A stretch of 53,624 bases of DNA from Bacilli bacterium (lineage in GTDB: Bacteria; Bacillota_I; Bacilli_A; RFN20; CAG-826), in contig JAFVUY010000257.1 of NCBI GenBank assembly GCA_017502465.1, positions 1 to 53,624 of the forward strand. The letters are read 5' to 3'. Below the pieces are notes generated by a model. The model was not told where the DNA came from. It searched no databases and saw nothing but the letters and a program-made list of their open reading frames with translations. Made by a program: the position numbers and the translations under genes. How positions within the stretch are numbered: position 1 is the first letter of the stretch; every line of letters begins with the position of its first letter. Shown in pieces: positions 50,001-53,624 of this stretch.

Positions 50001-50065
50001 AGTTTTACCTCCACCCCAAACTATCTGTGGGTTTTAACTCGCTCATCGTTCGCACGATGGCACAA

Positions 50066-50091
50066 ACAAAAAAGCCCACCGAAGTGAGCTT
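50066..50091 (-). terminator. Terminator of the DUF4417-toxin-immunity unit
   Basis: Minus-strand AAGCTCAC/GTGGGCTT stem with loop TTCG, followed by TTTTTTG. Confidence 0.85.
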
Positions 50092-50119
50092 CATATGGTT
50101 TCATTACACAAAGCCAAGA

Positions 50120-50326
50120 TTAGGATTGCTTTTTGTGGTCTTTATACACCCATATTAATTCTAAATATTCAACTGATATTGTATAACATCCGACAGATTC
50201 TTTGTTGCCATCAAAAAACTCTACTTCATAATCGCTATCCGAATATTTTTCAAGAATTGTTCCTTCAAATCCAACCTCTAAATCTTCAAATGGTTTAATT
50301 AATTTTACGCAGTCAAATAATTCCAT
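50120..50326 (-). CDS. DUF4926-like immunity protein
   Basis: 68 residues with MELFDCVKLIKPFEDLEV, GFEGTILEKYSDSDYEVEFFD and ISVEYLELI. This is the SH3-like beta barrel pattern of DUF4926, small proteins that commonly sit next to polymorphic-toxin domains. It follows the DUF6883-like gene by 13 bases and probably neutralises it. Ribosome site GGAGGG. A strong terminator follows, closing the unit. Confidence 0.75.
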   Translation of the reverse strand: MELFDCVKLIKPFEDLEVGFEGTILEKYSDSDYEVEFFDGNKESVGCYTISVEYLELIWVYKDHKKQS

Positions 50327-50339
50327 ATTTTTCCCTCCG

Positions 50340-50801
50340 TTATTTATCTTTTTTTCCGGGCATTATAGTAATTAAGCGCCATGTCGTTTTGCCATTATCT
50401 TGTTGAATAACGACTATAACATTTGCGTGATGGTATTTTCCATCATTTCCCTTTATTTTGGTGCTAAATGTGCATTTAGTGCCATAAATAGTTTTGGTCA
50501 CTGTATCAGGAGTTTTACCATTAATTGCTTCGCTTATCGCATTATGAAGTTTGACGCCATCTCCTTTATTATACCCAAGTGTTTCGCTCAAGAATTTGGC
50601 TTTTGATCCACCATCTTTATGATTTTTATCTAGTAAATAATTTTCATATTTGTTCGCACTATCTACATAACTTAAATTTGATGAATTGAAAGGTGTGTTC
50701 TTAACCGATAATTCTTCCAGCTTTGTGTCAACGGAATTTGTTTCGTCGTTAGGATTGCCTTTTGAATTAGTGGTAAGTCCTGTATTTCTAGTCTTCCCCA
50801 T
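50340..50801 (-). CDS. DUF6883-like toxin domain protein
   Basis: 153 residues. The C-terminal 105 match the DUF6883 style: YENYLLDKNHKDGGSKAKFL, ETLGYNKGDG, TIYGTKCTFSTKIKGNDGKY, and the WRLITIMPG end. In many bacteria this domain is the C-terminal toxin of secreted polymorphic toxins. Here the N-terminal 45 residues are only a Asn/Thr/Ser-rich linker, with no signal or delivery domain, so it is an orphan toxin module acting inside the cell or a piece cut from a larger toxin. Activity is unknown. It overlaps DUF4417 by 14 bases and is paired with the DUF4926 immunity gene. Confidence 0.7.
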   Translation of the reverse strand: MGKTRNTGLTTNSKGNPNDETNSVDTKLEELSVKNTPFNSSNLSYVDSANKYENYLLDKNHKDGGSKAKFLSETLGYNKGDGVKLHNAISEAINGKTPDTVTKTIYGTKCTFSTKIKGNDGKYHHANVIVVIQQDNGKTTWRLITIMPGKKDK

Positions 50802-51531
50802 TTGGATCGACCTCAGAAAGAATCTTGTTTCTTTCCTTCAATACATTATTTGGAACAACAATTTCTATTCCTCGATTGGAAGCATATTCAAAAAGCCCTT
50901 TTGTTTTTTCATCATTAATCAATACGCTATATACAATAATCTTCTTAAGCTTTTTAAGATTATCAACAGTGTATTCGATTGCTTTGCTAAGCAATTCTCT
51001 TTCTGATGTCTCCTTAACAGAGCCTTTAATGCTAAACGCGACTACTTCGCAGTTTTGCATGCCATCAAGCATGACATCGAAATAATTCTCGTTGGCATAC
51101 GTTACATTTGGAATAACTATAATATTTAGCTCAAATAGCATCCAAAGCGACACAATTCTTGCCTTGAAGAGTCTATATATATTTTCAACTCTAGGAATGT
51201 CGCCACATTGGGAATAATCTGGAGCAATGGCATATTTTACTCCCTCTAGTTTCTCTTTGATCTTCTTAAGCTTTGCTTGATCATTGTAATAAATAGCATT
51301 ATAAATGCCATCTATCGTGTCAAATTTCTTGTCGAAGATGTAGAAGCAAACCCACGTATTCTCTGTTTTGAAATAATTGCACCTTTCAGAATAGAGAGCG
51401 AGGTAGTCTGGACTTAGCACGTTAGGACAATTTACATATGGCAAGTCGTATTTACCGACAAGATATGTTTTGTTCGTTAAATCCACGAAATTTAGGTTAA
51501 GTAGTTCTTTTAGGTTTTTCTTCTTCACCAT
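50788..51531 (-). CDS. DUF4417 protein
   Basis: 247 residues. The diagnostic stretch is IAPDYSQCGDIPRVENIY, then LWMLFELNIIVIPNVTYAN and FDVMLDGMQNCEVVAFSIKG. DUF4417 proteins are frequent on phages, plasmids and integrative elements of Firmicutes; their function is not known, although the alternating beta/alpha layout hints at a TIM-barrel-like fold. It is the first gene of the unit with toxin and immunity genes, divergent from the small RNA at 51644. Confidence 0.75.
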   Translation of the reverse strand: MVKKKNLKELLNLNFVDLTNKTYLVGKYDLPYVNCPNVLSPDYLALYSERCNYFKTENTWVCFYIFDKKFDTIDGIYNAIYYNDQAKLKKIKEKLEGVKYAIAPDYSQCGDIPRVENIYRLFKARIVSLWMLFELNIIVIPNVTYANENYFDVMLDGMQNCEVVAFSIKGSVKETSERELLSKAIEYTVDNLKKLKKIIVYSVLINDEKTKGLFEYASNRGIEIVVPNNVLKERNKILSEVDPNGED

Positions 51532-51608
51532 AACCCACCATGAAGAAGAACATTAAATTGTGATTTCATCATAATGTTGATCTTTCCTTTCCGAGGCCGC
51601 ACCTCTTT

Positions 51609-51637
51609 TTGACAAAATCACCACTATAAGTTATAAT
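51609..51637 (+). promoter_or_regulatory. Perfect consensus sigma-70-type promoter
   Basis: TTGACA (51609-51614), exactly 17 bases, TATAAT (51632-51637). No protein gene follows on this strand; the transcript runs into the terminator at 51673-51702. Confidence 0.8.
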
Positions 51638-51643
51638 CACAAT

Positions 51644-51702
51644 TGTCTAGGTCGCGATATTAACTTATCGTGATGGCGTCCATCTCATGATGGGCGTTTT
51701 TT
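51644..51702 (+). ncRNA. Candidate small RNA, about 58 nt
   Basis: From the predicted start near 51644 the transcript folds as two hairpins: TCGCGATA/TATCGTGA (51652-51673, one G-U pair), then a rho-independent terminator GCGTCCATC/GATGGGCGT followed by TTTTTT (51677-51702). No ORF fits in it. It is convergent with the ImmA gene, which ends at 51708, and divergent from DUF4417. Its target is unknown; elements of this size and position often control plasmid or integrative-element functions. Confidence 0.6.
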
Positions 51703-51707
51703 AATAG

Positions 51708-52265
51708 TTAACGACTAATAAACATAGAAATGAATAACTGCTCGTAGTCGGTTAACTTATCATGGCCGTATAGCTGCCTATTAGTAGCAGCTGATAAGGC
51801 GTTGCCAGCAGCTTCAATTGATATGTCGAAGTCACTAACGATATCTTCTAGATATCTGCCAACGTATGGCATCACTAGACAGGTTGGAGCAAGAATGTAT
51901 CTAGCGAAATGATTTGCTAAATCTTCTTGTTTTTCTGTTGGATCCCTTTCTAGAAATACAACATGTTTAATCTCATGCGCTATCGTAGAACGAATGCGAT
52001 AAGGTGACGCGGAGTCATTGTAGAAGGTATAAAATTTCAATTCTCCATCAACCATTTTGAAGATAGTGAATCCATCTTTTGTCTCATCACATTCCTTAAT
52101 TTTATTTAACTGTTCTTCGGTAAGCGCTGAATATTTAATGAGAACAATGTCTAGATCCTTTGCAAGTTTGAATACATCAAGAACCTTTTCTAAATGGCCA
52201 TAATCCATCCTTAATTGCAAAGCAACGCTATCAACTTTTTCATAGTCCTTTGGAGAATGCCTCAT
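51708..52265 (-). CDS. ImmA/IrrE-family metallopeptidase
   Basis: 185 residues with zinc motif AHEIKHVVF (HExxH, 97-101) and the downstream acidic helix KQEDLANHFARYILAP supplying the third ligand. ImmA-type enzymes cleave a partner repressor when an element is induced, for example ICEBs1 ImmR. The partner here is the XRE gene directly upstream, which overlaps by one base (TAATG-like junction). It marks the region as part of a phage-like or integrative element. Confidence 0.88.
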   Translation of the reverse strand: MRHSPKDYEKVDSVALQLRMDYGHLEKVLDVFKLAKDLDIVLIKYSALTEEQLNKIKECDETKDGFTIFKMVDGELKFYTFYNDSASPYRIRSTIAHEIKHVVFLERDPTEKQEDLANHFARYILAPTCLVMPYVGRYLEDIVSDFDISIEAAGNALSAATNRQLYGHDKLTDYEQLFISMFISR

Positions 52266-52588
52266 TATTTTCCTCCAAATAACACCTTGATGAGCTCGGC
52301 CTTCTGAGCATCGCTCAACTTAGATTTGTTTCTTGTCACAACGCACATTGTTTCATCAAAAGCATCAGATGGAATAAATGGGTTTTCCTCTTCGCCAAGC
52401 AAATAAGATGCCGTGACATTGAAAACTTTTGAGATTTTCGCGAGAATATCCATCCTTGGTTGCAACGCACCAGATAGATATCTGCTAATTGATGATTCAG
52501 AAATACCAGAAAGTTTAGCTAATTCTTTTTGAGAGATATTGTCCCTTATCATTAGCTCCTTTACTTTGTTTGAGAATTCTGACATCAT
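52265..52588 (-). CDS. XRE-family repressor (ImmR-like)
   Basis: 107 residues, N-terminal HTH (VKELMIRDNISQKELAKLSG, SSISRYLSG) plus a short C-terminal segment. Tandem ATGATG starts follow GGAGG, so translation may begin at 52588 or 52585. Paired with the ImmA peptidase, it is probably the element's master repressor, cleaved upon induction. Upstream on the same strand are TATAAT near 52640 and direct GAAATTG repeats, likely its own operator. Confidence 0.85.
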   Translation of the reverse strand: MMSEFSNKVKELMIRDNISQKELAKLSGISESSISRYLSGALQPRMDILAKISKVFNVTASYLLGEEENPFIPSDAFDETMCVVTRNKSKLSDAQKAELIKVLFGGK

Positions 52589-52710
52589 TTCTTCCTCCTT
52601 TTGCTCTAAAAATCTAGAGACACTATTATATTAACAATTTCATTTCTGCAAGTCAAGCAATTTCATATACGGAAAAATATCATTTTATTTTTAAGAATGA
52701 CACTTTTCTT

Positions 52711-52727
52711 TTAATACTTTGTATTAA
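52711..52727. promoter_or_regulatory. Palindrome upstream of the XRE gene
   Basis: TTAATAC-TTT-GTATTAA, a perfect 7-bp inverted repeat in the 218-base gap between the XRE gene and the next upstream gene. It is a candidate repressor site or part of a weak terminator. Confidence 0.4.
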
Positions 52728-52806
52728 TCCTTTCTCTATGACACATAGCAAGGATTATTTCTCATTGAAAAATTAAGAGGGGGTTGATATTTTCCCTCTT
52801 AACGTT

Positions 52807-53415
52807 TTACTTCGTCTCTATCGTGAAGCCATATGAAACAACACTATCACCAGAGATGAATGTTCGCACAGCAGAACTTTGGCCTTTGTGAAGTTTCTTC
52901 ATCAATGTTTCCATGTTCTTCATGATTTCTTTGTTCTCATTTCCGAATAATCTTTTGTCGAATACATGGAAATACGCCAGTTTGGTGGATCCAATCCAGC
53001 GGGAAATCAAATGGAGTATAGCGTTAGATTGATTATTTAATGCATTTGATAAGGACTTGATGATCTCCTGCGTTTCTTTATGGTATTCTTCGCTTTGGGT
53101 GATTGTGTATCCTTCGCCGTCTTCGTCCATGATAACTTCCCAATGACCATCGACATATTTGTTTTCGACCCTTAGATCCGGGTTTTCTTCCATGAGCTTA
53201 TCCACCACTTGGCAAGCTTCTCTAGCCACCAATGCTACCGCGGCTATAAGTTTTCCGGATTTGTGAGCGATCACCTTATCGTAATAAGGCAAATTTGCTT
53301 CTACATGCCAACAGCCATCATCTCCTTTTTCTTCCTGAATTACAGCATATTTGTAATTTGGATCGACTTTGCTAGCCCAGTATTCTAGCCATAATAATCT
53401 TGTTGCGATTTTCAT
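52807..53415 (-). CDS. Hypothetical protein of the mobile island
   Basis: 202 residues from ATG 53415, which has a perfect GGAGG 6 bases before it; a GTG at 53496 would add 27 residues. Mixed alpha/beta, no membrane segment, no family recognised. Features are ATRLLWLEYWASKVDPNYKY, a Trp/His pair in DDGCWHVEANLPYYDK, and a helical C-terminal half (ETQEIIKSLSNALNNQ, MKNMETLMKKLHKG). Its base composition is higher in GC than the defence genes. Position upstream of the XRE-ImmA pair suggests an element-borne function. Confidence 0.6.
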   Translation of the reverse strand: MKIATRLLWLEYWASKVDPNYKYAVIQEEKGDDGCWHVEANLPYYDKVIAHKSGKLIAAVALVAREACQVVDKLMEENPDLRVENKYVDGHWEVIMDEDGEGYTITQSEEYHKETQEIIKSLSNALNNQSNAILHLISRWIGSTKLAYFHVFDKRLFGNENKEIMKNMETLMKKLHKGQSSAVRTFISGDSVVSYGFTIETK

Positions 53416-53624
53416 ATTTTTCCTCCTTGTGTACATATTTGGAAAATCGATTCCTTTGTAGAATTTGATTTTTTTGCGAGCAAAATAACTATCCACCGGA
53501 CAATCCGGTGGTTTTACATAGACGGGCAGATATTAGCCCTCTATTACTAGCCGCCCTCCTCAAGGGCGAAATGCGGACCACCGCTTGCTTTTGTCCTTAG
53601 CTACCCGTGAACGGGTCTTCGTCG
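53416..53624 (-). other. GC-rich, hairpin-dense leader at the window edge
   Basis: On the minus strand, upstream of 53415: perfect stem CCACCGGA/TCCGGTGG (53511-53493), GCCCT/AGGGC (about 53564-53550) and ACCCGT/ACGGGT (about 53617-53604). The region is clearly richer in G+C than its surroundings. It may be a structured 5' leader or the end of a truncated gene, and the sequence stops before this can be decided. Confidence 0.4.

Overview
The window looks like a chromosomal segment from an AT-rich Gram-positive bacterium of the Bacilli (Erysipelotrichales/Mollicutes-like gut lineage). The evidence is the low-GC coding, the gdpP-rplI-dnaB-MBL-rlmH gene order typical of Firmicutes, strong GGAGG ribosome sites beside several apparently leaderless genes, and normal use of TGG for Trp and TGA as stop (standard code). 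No species can be named from the sequence alone.

Layout. 1-6 kb: lipoproteins, a stop-interrupted C39-like peptidase, an IS200 tnpA stub, a HAD phosphatase and a first DUF3990 toxin/HTH pair. 6.1-12.2 kb: core metabolism, with tmRNA, biotin ligase, a Na+-pumping oxaloacetate decarboxylase (beta, biotin carrier, gamma, alpha) and ATP-dependent PEP carboxykinase, all on the minus strand. 12.4-15.4 kb: small membrane and unknown proteins, including a gene bracketed by a duplicated leader. 15.4-20.7 kb: rlmH, an MBL hydrolase, dnaB, rplI and gdpP; then a Ca2+/Na+ exchanger on the plus strand.

21.9-33.8 kb is the most unusual part: an array of gene cassettes separated by copies of a hairpin-rich intergenic repeat (about 225 bp when complete). 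Cassettes carry three DUF4143-type AAA ATPases, an HTH-DUF3791/DUF3990 toxin operon and a Fic protein. Remnants show gene loss: an ATPase N-terminal stub at 28.2 kb and a promoter fused to a repeat tail at 33.7 kb. A phosphatase lipoprotein and a RelB-Fic pair lie within or beside the array.

34.1-35.7 kb: a uracil/xanthine permease with an apparent leader-peptide attenuator. 35.8-53.6 kb is a minus-strand defence and mobile island: a NERD protein; a seven-gene run of DUF2075 NTPase, MazG-like pyrophosphohydrolase, Wadjet JetABCD and a second DUF2075 NTPase; a nuclease carrying both a DEDDh exonuclease and a PD-(D/E)XK-like site; a DUF6883/DUF4926 toxin-immunity pair; a DUF4417 protein; an ImmA/XRE module; and a compact candidate small RNA with a consensus promoter.

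How parts work together: PEP carboxykinase plus the decarboxylase could convert PEP to pyruvate while making ATP and exporting Na+, with the biotin ligase charging the carrier. GdpP degrades c-di-AMP. The island appears devoted to plasmid and phage defence. All functions are inferred from reading the sequence; no search was run.
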